From Siderastrea radians (lineage: Eukaryota; Cnidaria; Anthozoa; Scleractinia; Rhizangiidae): a stretch of DNA of 64,000 bases. Position numbers and translations under genes: made by a program. The notes beneath the pieces are model-generated. The model ran no database searches, was not told where the DNA came from, and worked only from the letters and a program-made list of their open reading frames with translations. The stretch's first letter is position 1. Each line of letters begins with the position of its first letter. Below, in pieces: positions 23,601 through 36,000 of this stretch. The stretch covers positions 8,559,294 to 8,623,293 of the forward strand of contig OZ024898.1 of assembly GCA_964017195.1 (NCBI GenBank), read 5' to 3'.

Positions 23601-26600
23601 GTCAAGAGTTTCCTGTATTTCACTGCTTGGTATCTGAAGTTGCATCATGTTGAACCGAAACTTCCACTTTGTCATTGTAGACCCAGGTGTATAGATTGTT
23701 TAATATTCCAGTGATCCACTGGGAGTAATTCTGTGATGGAGTAGCACCCCATTTGTTGTCTGGGGGGTTGTTGTAGGTTTTTCATGCTAGTGTTCACTTT
23801 TCTTTGCTCCATTCCTCTTGCTGGCCTGCAAAAGTTACTGGGTCTCCACCACCAAGATTTTCAAGTGCATTAATATTTTCCTAAAATAAGTGAGCTTGCT
23901 TGTAAGCTAACAACAACCAGAGTTTAACTTCTGACTGAGTAGGATGCGTGTGGCCCAATGCCTGGGTGGGATGCCTGTGTGGGATTTTTGTGCCCTGAGT
24001 GCATCTTTTCCTATCTATCAGTAGTTGGTATAATGGCACATTGCAGGTGAAGGTCCAGACCATTGTCAAGGAGGTGGCCAGGAAGTAAAAAGGTGGAAGC
24101 AGGGAGAAAAATGTTTCAGAATGGAAGCATTAATTTGGCCCCTCTTCAAGAGCTAGCTATCCTACGAGCAGAGTCTCCTTCGATCTTCCTAGAAAAATCT
24201 TCCTAAATTTTCAAGGAAGATCGAAGGAGATTCTGCTTGCAGGGTAAGAGGTAGCTGCTTCTACACTTTACTGTATTTTTTTCTAGGTATCTGAGGATTT
24301 GTGTGTGATCGATGGGACAGTTGATGGACTCACACCTGGGCTTCATGGACTCAACATTCATGAACTGGGAGATCTATCACAGGGATGCCTGAGGTATGGA
24401 TTAAAAGTGTTCATAGTTGAATACTTAATTAACCCTTTAAGTCCCAACATCATTATACAAATTCTCCTTAGTGGTCTTCATAGATTTTATTGATTACTAC
24501 TTGGGAGAACTTGTTTGAACATCAAGACAATTCATGTTTAGTGATCATTTGCCAAATTCTCATGATCTATATTGTTATAATACATTGATATGATAAGGAG
24601 AAATTTGGTGCTGATCACTATTGGGGCTTAAGGGTTAATTAATGATTAAAACAGGAAAGGAAACAAAGTCACTGTCATAAGAAACATGGTTGATCATGGT
24701 GGGTACAATGATATCCAATGTTCCAGAAAATATCCCTACCCCCACCACAGAGGGTCATTGGAAATTCTGAGGGGGAGGGGTGTGGTCTTAAAGGCCAAAA
24801 TTTTTAAAGGAAAGTATGAGCCTAAACTGGAATTTCCAGGGGGTGGGGGATTCAAACCAAAAAAGCCCTCCTTGGGGGGAGTATAGATATTTTCTGGAAC
24901 AACGCAATCCCTCTCCATCTCATCATGTGTGAACTTACAGCAAACACAGTACTGCGTGCCTCACTGGGTATGAGTTTGTGTATGACTTACATTCAGTGAC
25001 AAGCATCTAATTTCTCCTTACAGTATTGCTACTTGATCAAACATACAGGTCATGAGAATAAAGAAAATGATCACCAATGATTAAATGTCTTGATTTTTGA
25101 TCAAATTCTTCCAACTAATAACATAAGAAATATAAGGAGAATAGTGAGGACAATATGGATGTTAAAACTGTTTTCTTTTCTTCAAGCACTGGTGATCATT
25201 ACAACCCCCGAAACTGTAGACATGGTGCACCAAGAGACAACGAGAGGGTATGTTTTCTGTGATGGTCAATTTACATTAGATTTGCTGGATTTTTGAGACA
25301 GAGACCTTGTAATTTGTACAATTTAAAACAGGATACTTGCACTGAATTTCATATAACTTCATTTTAATACATATTGTAATACATTCATGATTTAAATCTT
25401 GCAGCATGTTGGTGACTTAGGTAACATCCTAGCAGACAAGAATGGCAGAGCGTCTTTTCGACTGGAGGACAAAAATGTTAAGGTACTGCCATCCAGTTTT
25501 TTAGGGAAGATAAAAGAAAATTAATGTAATACTGAGTCAGACGTCTTTTAGCTAGAAGAAAAGCATTATTTAATTTTTTTGTTTGGTTATGGTGGAAAAG
25601 GGGTGGAACCAATGCTGTCAATTTAAACAGATGCCAGGTCTGGACCTTTGGAAACAGTTCAGAAAAGCAGATTGTCTACTAAGAATATTAATTTACATGC
25701 ATGAACTTGGAGGTTCCCAAGAATGTTTCAACTTTAACATACAGTGGTACCTCAACGAACCTCCTTACAAATGTACAATGAAGTCCTCAGTATAACGAAC
25801 AATAATTTCAGCCCAGTAATAGTGTAATGTATGGAAGAGAACCTCGATATAATGAACTATCGATATAATGAACCAATTTCTCCAGTCCCTTGGCACTTCA
25901 TTAAAGCGAGATGGCAGGGAATTCATGGCAGCTGAGATTGGAAAATGTGGGGTTCTAGCTACTGTACATCCATTAATATATTTATCACACATTTTGCAAG
26001 GTTTTGTCTGTGTAAATGTGCCTCTTTAACTATAAACCAATCAGGGAAATGGGTTCCATTTAAAGATGGTAGGGAATTCATGACAGCTGCGGATTGGAAA
26101 ATGTGGGGTTCTAGCTGCTGAACATCCATTAATAAATTTCTTACAAATTTTGCAAAGCTTTGTCTGTGTGAATGTGCGTCTTTAGCTATAAGCCAATCAG
26201 CTCTTTTTCCTATTCATATCATACTCCTTCATGCGGGCATCTCTTTCTTGCTTCCAGTTCTGCAAAGCATCATCGGTCATCAAATGCCACATTACTTTTG
26301 AGGTGACAATGAGGTTCCACTATACCTCACAGTTTGTCTGTTCAATAACCTCACACTACATGTAGCTGACCATGTACACACAAGTTATTTAAAATATTGA
26401 CTTAAGACATAGCTCTGGCTCCTTATGTCTGTCACAAAGTATCCCCCCCCCCCCCAATCTCCTGGGGCTGGCTGTGCAATATATTCAAATGAATAAATTA
26501 AGGTCAGGATACTGCACTAGTAAATAATCTATACATTTATAATTGACTCTTGCTAGGTTTGGGATGTAATTGGCCGGTCACTCGTTGTTCACAGTGAAGA

Positions 26601-28957
26601 AGATGATTTAGGGCGTGGCAGCAATGTATTGTCAAGAATAAATGGAAATTCAGGGCCAGGGTAAGAGAGTTGATTTTTTAGTATTAGTTTGTATTTCAAG
26701 GTGTGATTGCTTGTTAGCTTGTTCATCTACAAAATAAAAATCCCAAAACTAAAAGGCAAGGAGCATCAGTAGAAGACTGCTTAATTTAATTAGCCTGTCG
26801 TTCAGGCTAGTTAATTTAATTTAATTAGCCTGTCTTCCAGGCGTTCAGATAGTGGAGCGCGAGCGAAAAATAAAGCGAGCGAAAGAGCAGGAAAAAACGA
26901 GGGGAGACTGGGGAAGAGGACGAGGGAACGTCTGTGAAATTAATTTTAAAAAGCTCATGACGGTATACCAGAATCTGGTATACCCTCTGATTGGCCAAAT
27001 TTGACACCTCCTGTCAACACCAGAGGGTTGTTGACGCAGACAAGAAATGTGATATGGCGTGCCCGTGCGCAGGTCATCCTCCATCGAGTCACGCACGGTT
27101 AAATATCTGTTTACGGCAACCTCTTAACTATTTAACAAATGTGGATACTTTACAAATGGAATAAAAAGATTGTCTTCAAAACGTGTTTCTGGGAAGAGGT
27201 CTCATCGCCATTCTTCCAACAGGATTTGGAAATAGCTTGATCTTTCAACTTTTTCCAAGGTTAATCAATGCATTGCAAAGAAACGCTGTTTCTAAGATAA
27301 TTGTGGTCACTCCCCCAGGGGGGGGTACTCCGGATTTCAAGTGACGGGGATGATCGAAGGATTTTTTTAGGTTTGGAATTTTTGATTCCGCGATTTTTTT
27401 GTGTAGGAAAATTTGGCAAGAATTTTTTTGGTTCAGTTGATTTAAGTAGGGATTTTTTTGGGTATTCAAAAACAATCTGAAGATTCGTGCCGGGTAGTGC
27501 CTGCGTAGTTCTGGGAATAAAGTACAACCAAACTTGTTCCTGCCTGGGTGGTCTTGTTTAGAGTTGTCATTCATAACGTTATTGTTGAAACAGAAGATCT
27601 TTTTGGCATGGGTGTCCCTAGTGTTGTTAGAATGACTACTAGATGAGGAAAAGATAAAATCAGCTGGTATGATGAACATAAACTAACACAAACATTCAAT
27701 TTCTAGTGGGTCTTTTTCGTGTTATATCATTTACTCCTTTCTGGAATTTTTTGAGGCTCGGAAATTCGGTATGAGATTTTTTGGGGGTTAAATTTTGTTC
27801 CAGGGATTTTTTTGGGTTCCGTTGGAAGTCCAAGGGATTTTTTGGGTTTTGGTTTTTGCCCCCATTCGATCATCCCTGTCACTTGAAAGTTGGAGTACCC
27901 CCCCTGGGGTCACTCCGCTTGTCGCAATCATGAAAGACCAAGTAGAACAGCTTCAAAGCATGGGAATTTTAGCGCTGGTTATCGGAGTAGACGTAGAAGA
28001 AGACGAAGAAGAAGCAGGAAAAATGGATCGGCTAGATTGTTTATGAAAGTCCTGAAAGCCTGCTGTCGAAGGAATGGAGAAAAGAACAACAACAAACATA
28101 TCTTACCCATCGCAATCGATGAAGACGAGGAAGGTCATTCCGTCACAGAGTGAAAAGCTTTCTATTCATCAATTTGATAAACCGATGTGTATAATATAAA
28201 GTCGTCTGTGATTCTCGTTACCTTTATTGGTCCAGTAGTGGAGATGACATTTGCGTTTCCGTATCGCAGAAAATTTTGCAATGTTCATTCGGCATGTCAG
28301 ATTTCTTAAAGGATCACCAGTTCTTTTCCCAACACTTCAAACTTGGGTGAAACCTATTTCGGTGAGCATAATTACATAACTTTTTTTTTCTTTTGACCTG
28401 ACCCTGGGTTCATGTTTCTCTGCCACTGTCGGCGGTCTAAAGTGGGCGGCATGGGCTTTTTAAAATTAATTTCACAGGCATTCCCTCATCCTCTCCCCCA
28501 GTCTCCCTTCGTTTTTTCCCGCTCTTTCGCTCTCTTTATTTTTCGCTCGTGCTCCACTATCTGAACGCCTGGAACAGGCTAATTTCAATAAGTAAAGTTG
28601 CATCACCTTATACAACGTAACAAATTTAGGGAATAAACAGCACCACAGCAAAGCACTGCTCAGTGACTTTTATTTGAATAGTCACACTTGCACAGCATAG
28701 TAAACAGCACCACAGTAAAGTACTCCTCAGTAGATCCCACTTGGACTCAGAAGTTAGAGCCACTTTGCAAAGCAGTTCCAAGGGAAAGTAGTGCTCAGTA
28801 GCTTTCATTAGAAATACAGCGCATCACACTATAAAATTGGGATTAACCCACACACTCAAACATACCATAGAACAGTCGTGTACAGCATAAAAGTGTTAAC
28901 AGAAGAAAGTATGGCTGAATAGTTTTCAATGGCCACACCACATGATTGTATTCAGTA

Positions 28958-28995
<38 letters not shown>

Positions 28996-29744
28996 TAACA
29001 ATAACAATAATAATAATAATCTAGGGTGCCCACATCACCAAGGTGTTTTTCAGTTGGGCCCTGCAAATAATAAGGAAATAAAAATTACAAAAACATGTTT
29101 AAAATAGTTTTAAAACTTAGCTAAAAACAAGGTCCTGAACACTCTGTTTAAAAATTAAAAGTGAGTTAGCATTCCTCACAGACTCATCTAAAATGTTCCA
29201 TTTGGCAAGTCCTTGACAAAAAACGTGTTGTTTGCCATAATTTCTTCGGACTCTAGGAAGGTAAAGATTGTTCTTGTTTCGAGTGTTACACGAATGGATG
29301 TTAAAATTCCTTGGAATATCAAAATTAAAATCAATCAATCCATTAACATACTTACAAATAAGACCACAACGATGGAGAAGCCTGCGTTTTGCAAGGGTTT
29401 GCCAGCCAAGTGCTTCAAGGGCTGGCGTTGAAGAGGAGAAGCTGGGCAGGTCAAGGATGATCTTTGCCTCTTTGCAGTAACTTTGTCTTTAAATTTTTCA
29501 GCCACCTTGTATAGCATAAAAATGCACATTTTTACAGACAAGTACTGCTGAATGTAACTTGCATTTAAACAACTGCCATAAACGTTTTCTTCATGTATTT
29601 CTTCCTTGCAGATTAACTTGTGGAATAATTGCAAGATCAGCTGGTCTCTTCCAGAACTCCAAGAAATTCTGTGCATGTGATGGCAAAATTCTGTGGGAAG
29701 ACAAGCCTCTGTCTGCACCAACAAGCCCACCCTCTCAGTTATAA
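20668..29744 (+). CDS. CCS: Copper chaperone for superoxide dismutase, 8 exons, 255 aa
   Basis: Exons: 20668-20740, 22266-22397, 23150-23229, 24287-24393, 25187-25247, 25405-25482, 26557-26660, 29612-29744; all GT-AG with matching phases. Domain I (1-68) is an Atx1-like copper site with MTCQKC (C9, C12). Domain II (70-223) is SOD1-like. Domain III carries CACDG (C232, C234), the CxC used to hand copper and the disulfide to SOD1. Metal-site equivalents: H120, H135, H143, H152, D155 and H189 are present, but SOD1 His46 is Asn118 and the active-site Arg143 is Gly212. C129 and C215 match the SOD1 disulfide pair. Length is close to human CCS (274 aa); the difference is mainly at the N terminus. 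A splice acceptor lies just before ATG 20668, so an upstream exon (5' UTR or a short N-terminal extension) is possible. Cytosolic/mitochondrial role is by family. Confidence 0.9.
21779..21895 (+). repeat. tRNA-derived SINE fragment
   Basis: Has a good B box (GGTTCGAATCCC at 21823) followed by AAGCCTGATTTTTTCCAGGC and GCAACTGCATAAGTTGCG, a 3' part of the same kind as the SINE at 9195. The A-box half looks rearranged. Intron 1 of CCS. Confidence 0.6.
22678..22862. repeat. Copy of the TTAACCCTTTAA-type MITE family
   Basis: Matches 8689-8885 through CTCTTTACATTATCACTAC, AAGTGATGGGGATAAA and GTGATCACCAAGGATAG. Intron 2 of CCS. Confidence 0.6.
24155..24243. repeat. Short perfect-arm palindromic MITE
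   Basis: AGCAGAGTCTCCTTCGATCT and its near-complement AGATCGAAGGAGATTCTGCT flank an ~18-bp loop. A diverged relative lies at 32123-32219. Intron 3 of CCS. Confidence 0.65.
24429..24645. repeat. MITE with CCCTTTAAGTCCC ends, inverted relative of the 8689 family
   Basis: Begins TTAACCCTTTAAGTCCC and ends GGGGCTTAAGGGTTAA, inverted. Internal blocks AAATTCTCCTTA and AGTGATCA are complements of blocks in the 8041 and 25000 copies. Intron 4 of CCS. Confidence 0.6.
24721..24900. repeat. MITE with TTCCAGAAAATATC ends (copy 1 of 4)
   Basis: Inverted ends TTCCAGAAAATATC and GATATTTTCTGGAA. The GC-rich centre includes GAGGGTCATTGGAAATTC and AACTGGAATTTCCAGG. Other copies: 29872-30042, 38528-38698, 40313-40488. 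Intron 4 of CCS. Confidence 0.7.
25000..25160. repeat. Copy of the 8041-type MITE
   Basis: Blocks GTGACAAGCATCTAATTTCT, CATGAGAATAAAGAAAATGA and CAAATTCTTCCAACTAATAA align with 8041-8216. It reaches within ~27 bp of CCS exon 5. Confidence 0.55.
25910..26313 (-). pseudogene. Two tandem partial copies of the SIR2 gene 3' end inside CCS intron 6
   Basis: 26050-26313 matches 32876-33140: the downstream flank and the coding end of SIR2 exon 4, including the blocks CATACTCCTTCATGCGGGCA and ATCAAATGCCACATTACTTT. 25910-26043 is a second, shorter copy holding only the non-coding downstream part. Both carry substitutions, no splice context and no start, so neither can make protein. Orientation equals that of the parent gene. 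Confidence 0.8.
26823..28584. mobile_element. 1.76-kb element with ~130-bp terminal inverted repeats in CCS intron 7
   Basis: The left arm begins AATTAGCCTGTCTTCCAGGC then GTTCAGATAGTGGAGC and CGAGCGAAAAATAAAG. The right arm at 28455-28584 is its complement, ending GGCTAATT. Another GGCTAGTTAATTTAAT relic lies just outside the left end. No transposase seen; it contains a nested element at 27313-27907 and short unsupported frames. Confidence 0.7.
27313..27907. mobile_element. Nested MITE with CCAGGGGGGGTACTCC ends
   Basis: Ends CCCCAGGGGGGGGTACTCC and GGAGTACCCCCCCTGG are inverted, followed inward by TTTCAAGTGACGGGGATGAT and its complement. GGTCACTC flanks both sides (27305-27312, 27908-27915), an 8-bp duplication as in hAT elements, although the offset of two bases at the ends leaves the exact size open. 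The interior has many T-runs with GGTT/GGAATT words. Confidence 0.6.
28957..29340 (-). mobile_element. 3' end of a non-LTR retrotransposon (LINE) with TAA-repeat tail
   Basis: The minus-strand frame 29338-29117 encodes a stretch typical of the C-terminal end of CR1/L2-like LINE proteins ([20 protein letters not shown], then [13 protein letters not shown]), ending in a stop. Its 3' end runs into a (TAA/CAA) microsatellite at 28960-29020. 5'-truncated and dead. CCS intron 7. Confidence 0.65.
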
Positions 29745-29871
29745 CATTTTTTGCCACTTATGTAAATACGTGGTAAAACAGAAATTAATATGAAGAAACT
29801 CATCAGCTCAAAAAGGGTTATTATCTGTTTAGTTGCAATTGGGGGGGGGGGGGGGGGGGGCAGTGTTGAGT

Positions 29872-30042
29872 TTCAGGAAATATCTGTACTCATCCCAAAG
29901 AAGGTCATAGGAAATTCCAAGGGAAGGGGAGAACCAAAAACCATTTTTTAAAGGAAAAGTAGAAGCTAAACTGGAATAGTGGGGTGGGGGACTTAAAGAA
30001 AAATGTGTTCTTTGAGTGGGGGGTATGGATACTTTCTGGAAC
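29872..30042. repeat. MITE with TTCCAGAAAATATC ends (copy 2 of 4)
   Basis: Diverged ends TTCAGGAAATATCTGTACT and ATGGATACTTTCTGGAAC; the centre GAAGCTAAACTGGAATAG matches the other copies. Confidence 0.65.
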
Positions 30043-32122
30043 AACACCATGGGACAAGAAGGGGCGAGTTAAACTGTATTTGTGGGCGAGTGTAAAGTAG
30101 CAGTGATAGATGTAACCTGCGATCAGGCATTTTTTTTTGTACAGGGGGGGGGGAGTGCGAGGACAAAAGTCCATTAAAAAAGAAAAGAATGCCTGATCGC
30201 AGGTTATAATAAACAAGAAAGCCCATTGGGCATTTTAACCAGCCATTCTGACCCTCCCCACCCCTAGGTTTCACAAATGTTAGCGTGATCCTCTATTTAT
30301 ATGAACTGGCGTGTCGAAAAGTGTGATTGTGTGACACAATATTTTGACTATAACGTTACTGGATGACGTAATGTTTAAACTCTGATGACTCAGCTTATCT
30401 TTCTTATCGCTTTTATTTGTGCTGAAAAATGCAAATTCACTCAAACGTTGAATGTCGATATAAATTCATCCACAACTGAGAATGCTCACACCAGGACGAC
30501 GAAGTATTTACTGTTGTGCCTAGACCTTAAATACAAACACTGAACATAGCAGTAGAATCAAAATGTAACGCTTGATAAACACGAGCTCGAGCAGATCGTC
30601 AGAGTATGGGGCACGTCAAGGCATATCTCATGACGTGATGTTTAAATCCAGTTCGCTAACCCGGGAATCCCCTTGCAAAAGTGAACAAGCGAGTGGGGAC
30701 GAAAGTCGCCCACATCTTTGAAAGCTAAAGCGCCTGTCGAGCCGCAATCGATTTCGCGCTCACTCGCTTGTTTTTCTTTTCCTTCACTATCTCTGAACAG
30801 AAAGAGACTGCTTGTAGCCTTTAGCGAACACCACACGCAAACTACACAAATCCGTCGATATATTATTATTCAATGCAAAAAGACTCGTAACACCTGCCTT
30901 ATTAATTGATCTCCTTATTAATGACGATTCCTTCGTATCAACTTCTCGCCTCAAATAAACACTCATCTCTCTCCATTCACAAGAACTATCATGTAATGAT
31001 GGGGCAATCAACTAATATTGCATCATCATACTAGTACTAATTCCTTCTCTTCCTAGCCCACGCCGGCAAAACGCAACTGTCCTTTTTGTCCGCTGCGAAA
31101 TACAAGTTAGCCAATCAGAAACCTTACAATCCACTTCGCAAACCACCCCCCCCCCCCCCCCATAAAACGCCAAGGGAAACCGCCTCTCATGCAGCACAAT
31201 ATTACACCGCTCCTATACAAAACGCAACTTTCAAAGCAAATCACATTCACAGAAGCGTGATATGCTCCCAACATTCACAAATCCTTCTGACTCCCACATT
31301 TTTACACCCCTCAAAATGTCAATCCTAATAAAAAAAACTCCTGCACTGAAAAAATTTCACCATAAGCACTAACTAGATCAGACAACACAGCCAATTTCAC
31401 ATTCAATCCTATTAGCTCCTTTACTCAATTGCGCATGCGTTATACAAGACAAATACAAAAAACCCCAAACTTAACAACCCTTCGCCGTTCATATCTTAAA
31501 TACTGTAAATTAAAAGACAAAAACATAGGAAGGTAACATTCAGAAGACTAATATGCACATGCGTTTTATATAAGACAGTACCGCTCTTGAGTACCTGTAC
31601 CACAAGCTTTACAGCACTTTCATCGTATGTTAAGCCAACTTGCTTTCACGAAAAACTGTGTTCATTTTATAAACATGGCGACGGCCGGTTAATGAAAAAT
31701 GTGCAACAGAAAAGGAGATAGTGGCAGAGGAGAGTCACTACAGAATGGTGTAATAAACCAAAAGTATTACACAGCTCTTTAGAACCTCCAATTTCCTTGG
31801 ACCTTGTTATGTTGCAGCTCTATTGTTTTCAGGGCTAGCATCCTTGTTTCTGTTATTTGTTTATCCCCATGGTTTATTGTTTCCTAAGCCCATCCTTTGA
31901 GGCATTCTCAGAGCTGCGTGGTGCCCCAAAATGTGGGCCCACTTGTTCAAAGAGTGGATCTAGTTTATTTTTAATTCACTTAAATGGGTGCAGATTCCCA
32001 TTCAAATTCAACCAGATAGGATAGTTAACTGTTTTTCCAGCCTAGAATGAAAGGAGTTATGTTTGGACAAATAAACACAAGAAGTAATGATATAATTTTT
32101 TATTTAATTGCAGTATAAAATC

Positions 32123-32219
32123 TACCATGCAAGCAGAAATCCCTTCGATCTTACTAGACAAGTTAGGGAGAGTCAACTTATCTACAGTAGGAAGATTGAA
32201 GGGGACTCTGCTAGCAGAG
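32123..32219. repeat. Palindromic MITE, relative of 24155-24243
   Basis: Arms GCAAGCAGAAATCCCTTCGA and GAAGGGGACTCTGCTAGC are imperfect complements around a longer loop. Confidence 0.5.
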
Positions 32220-33028
32220 AATAAACTGTTGCAAAGTTTCAATCTTTTATTGTTAAAATTCCTTGAAATACTAGATTATAAGGTAATAAATAGGAGTATA
32301 AATAATGTGGTAGTATAGACATCTATTCCCCTTACAAGACCAATATCTTGCTTCACGAAATTGTTACTCTAGATGCAATAATTCACATGTCATGTTTCAC
32401 TATTCAATGTACAATTGCATACACTGTAAATTGTCAATAAAATATATTTGGTTTATGCCATTAAGATCACAGTAAACTGTTGCTAGTAATAGGAAGAAAA
32501 ACGTTTAGTTAGAAAATTGCTTCTGTCTCCAGTTATTTCATTGACACTTGTGTTTTTAATGAATGAGCCTGAATATAGGCATTTCCACTCGCAAGCGTTG
32601 CAAACTAATTTCACTTGTGCATTGTCATGTGTACAGTTATGTTTATTAAGTGTAAAAGAAATGAAAGCATTAAGCTTTCCATTTTCTTTCAGGCAAACTG
32701 GACTGATTAAAAGAATATTAAGCAGTCTGAGTTAGTTAAGTCCAAGTTAGGTTTGACATGGTTCATTGGTTTTCTACATACTTACTTGATATTAGCTGCT
32801 CAAAAAATGTTTTCAAGAGGAAATAGGAGTTTGAGGTAGTGAGTAGAAAATTACTGGGAACAGTAACCCAGGGATATGGGTTTCATTTTAAGATGGCAGG
32901 GAATTCATGACAGCTGAGATTGGAAAATGTGGGGTTCTAGCTACTGTGGTTCTACAGCCATTAACATATTTATCTCAAATTTTGCAAGGTTTTGTCTGTG
33001 TAGCTGTGCCTCTTTAGCTATAAGCTAA

Positions 33029-36000
33029 TCAGCTCTCTGTCCGTTTCATATCATACTCCTTCATGCGGGCATCTCTTTGTTGCTCCCAGTTCTGCAAAGC
33101 ATCATGGGTCATCAAATGCCACATTACTTTTGAGATGAGAATGTCACAGTCTCCAAACACCCTGGAACCTAGTTGTTGTCCACTTGAATCCTTAAGAACA
33201 CACAATTTGTCCACATCTGTCTTTTGCCTACAAAAGTGTCAAGGAATAATTAAAGGTGTCAGTATCATGCCAAGTTTGCAGATTACAAACTCTTGCTCAG
33301 TCATCATGCTCTGACAGGACGCTTATCCATTTTAGAAGAGGGTACATAAATGTGGGATGTCATGTTTGTTTGACTGAATTGACTCTTTATTATAGACTAC
33401 GAGCAGTCTCTCTTTCCGCTCAGGGATAGTCAAGGAATACGAACAAGTGAGTGAGCGTGAAATCGCCTGCCGTGTTGAAACGTGGCGCGCGTGTTGAATC
33501 GCTAGTGGCTCGACACGTACGTCACGTTTCAATGACGCGGACGATTTTCACGCCCGCTTGCTTGTTCGTTTCCCTCAACCATCCCTGAGCAGAAAGAGAG
33601 ACTGCTCATAGTCTACTTTATTACAAATGAAGTAGTTAATGGTTGCTTTGTGCATAAAAATAACCTTATACAAACACTTCAGTTTTAAAGCTTATGAGTG
33701 AATCTATTTCAAGCTTGTTATTTGTCAATATGTCTGTAAACTAAAACCACATTTACATTATTTGAAGTGTTGACAAGTCCAAGCAGTGTTGACATATCTG
33801 CAAGAAAGAGCCAATCGGAATTTCTGCATTGTGAGAACAATGCATAATTCAAACATTGTGGGTTTGCCTGTGGTCTCTTTTCTAGCTCACCACATGCACA
33901 TCAAGTTTCTACGCCACAGCCTACTTTGGCACGTATTTGCAATGTTTTCTCGCTTGACTATCTCTGAGTAGAAGAAGGGACCCCTTCTACGTAGTGAGTG
34001 TTTGCATGAGGTTTTGTCAACCTTAAAGCAATCATTTTGTATTTCATGTAAACATATCTTCTATCGATGTAGACCCATGTTTGCATAAGCTGATATCAAA
34101 TGTCAGTATACAACCAGCTAACAAATGCATTACATGATCAAAAGTTTATAAAATAAAGTAGAAACTTTTTAGCTCATAGATTAGCTGTGACATTTGGAAA
34201 AATCAAACAAAGATGTCATCTAACCTGTTGCACACAACAATCCTCAGCGGCATCCGTCCCATCTCCACCAGCTCATTTGCGGGAGTAACAGTCATGGTTG
34301 TACCCAGACACAGCATCAAATCACAGCTCTGGGCATGCTCTTGTGCGGTACTGAATATCTCCTCTTCAAGGTTGTCACGGAAATTGATGATGGTGTCAAT
34401 AAGCTGTCCTTTGCAGCCCTGTGGTGTGAAGAAGTACATTAGGGGAATAATTTCCTTACCTTAAATTATCTGTCCAGAAACACAAATAATACTCTTTAAG
34501 TCAGTCATTTTGATTCTTGGTATGTGTGGACAGGATTAAGTAAGGTCTGTAACTGATGTCCGGACTTAGGTAGGTCTTGAGCCACAAGACGCTAAACAAC
34601 GAGTATTTGATTTGGTGGTTTCCTGTGACTGCAAACTGAGAGAGACCAAGGCCAGAGGAGGGGGGGGGGGGGGCACTCCTCTGATTTTTTCTGTGGGGGT
34701 GTGTCACCTGGTCCTTCAAACTCTAATGCTACTTCAGATCAAAACTGCCAGTCCTGCTTTCTTGCCTGGCCTCTTAAATCCAGACCCATTTTCAGACCTA
34801 GCCTTAGTTTTCTTTTGTGTACCTGAAGCAGAAAATCCTCCCTAATAATTACATATGGATACTTTTAGTTACTTCTTGTTCTCTCTTTTTCTGAAAAAAC
34901 ATATTTCAAAAAATATATTTTTATGCATTTGTGGTTCTCTTGAAAACCATACCCAGTTTCAGACTAGAAGATAAAAGCAAACCCAACTTCAGACCAAAAT
35001 GGCAAAAATCTGTGATCCATTTCCAAATCAAAATGGCTCAAAAACAATAATATTAATTTTTTCCCATAGGGTGGTACCTCCCCTCCCCTTTGGGGGGGGG
35101 GGGCAAGGGCAGTGGTGGATACCATGTGTTATCAATGGGGTGTGCCACCCCCTACTTGTAATCCTTATCAGGTCTACCATTAGTAGCCAGCAGCCAGCTT
35201 TTATGTCTGGCTGCTACAGTGAAGATGGCTGGCTACTCGGAGTTTGAAATTAACTGAAGTACAACAAACAAAACAGAATTTCTTTTAGTTCATAACTAGC
35301 TACTTCCCTCATACTGCTGGGGGTAACCCTGGGATGGACCAGCATCCTATCCGGGGGGGGGGGGGGGTAGCAATACTCTCAGTTGCTTCATGCAACAGAA
35401 ACAAGGTTAAGATCTGGCCAAGCGGCCCTCCTTGGCTCACATGCGTCTTTACCTTTCACTTCCCCTGAGAAGCCAGCTTCTTCAGCCCTACCTTGACTTG
35501 CTGGTAATATCCCAAATGTAAGGTTTTTCAAATCCCCTTTTCACACCTAAGCCCTAAAGCTATCACACTTTTCTGGCTAAAACAGCAAAATTCTATACCC
35601 TCTTCCAGACCAATAAGGCAAAGCAAAACATACCCCATTTAAACCAAAATAGTCAAAATCCATACTCAGTAAGTGTTTCATTCAACCAGATCAGTCATTT
35701 GCCAGTAGTGTTCTAAATGATAATGTCAAGGCTGATAATATATTTGTTGCCAAACCACCTTCAAGTTAGGAAACTACCATATGCAGCTAAGTTTTTTACC
35801 TTTTGCTTCTTGCACCTGTGTCCTGTTCTGTGACACAGTCCACACAACTCACACTGTTTGGCATGTCTTGGTTTTTTCAAAGTTGTGGAGCCAAAGTCAT
35901 CTAGCTCTTCATAATACAAACTTGCATGGTCATCAAGCACATAGAATGGCCTCTCATAACGAGTTCCACACTTTTCGCATTTTTCAACAAAGACATTACC

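Larger units (their letters stand above)
29745..33028. other. Intergenic spacer between convergent CCS and SIR2 genes
   Basis: No credible gene. Holds a long G run (29841-29860), the MITE copy at 29872-30042, a short palindrome TTATAATCTGCGATCAGGCA-like pair (30115-30130 versus 30190-30207), a C run near 31150, and the palindromic MITE at 32123-32219. The region just before 33028 is the source of the segment copied into CCS intron 6. Confidence 0.5.
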
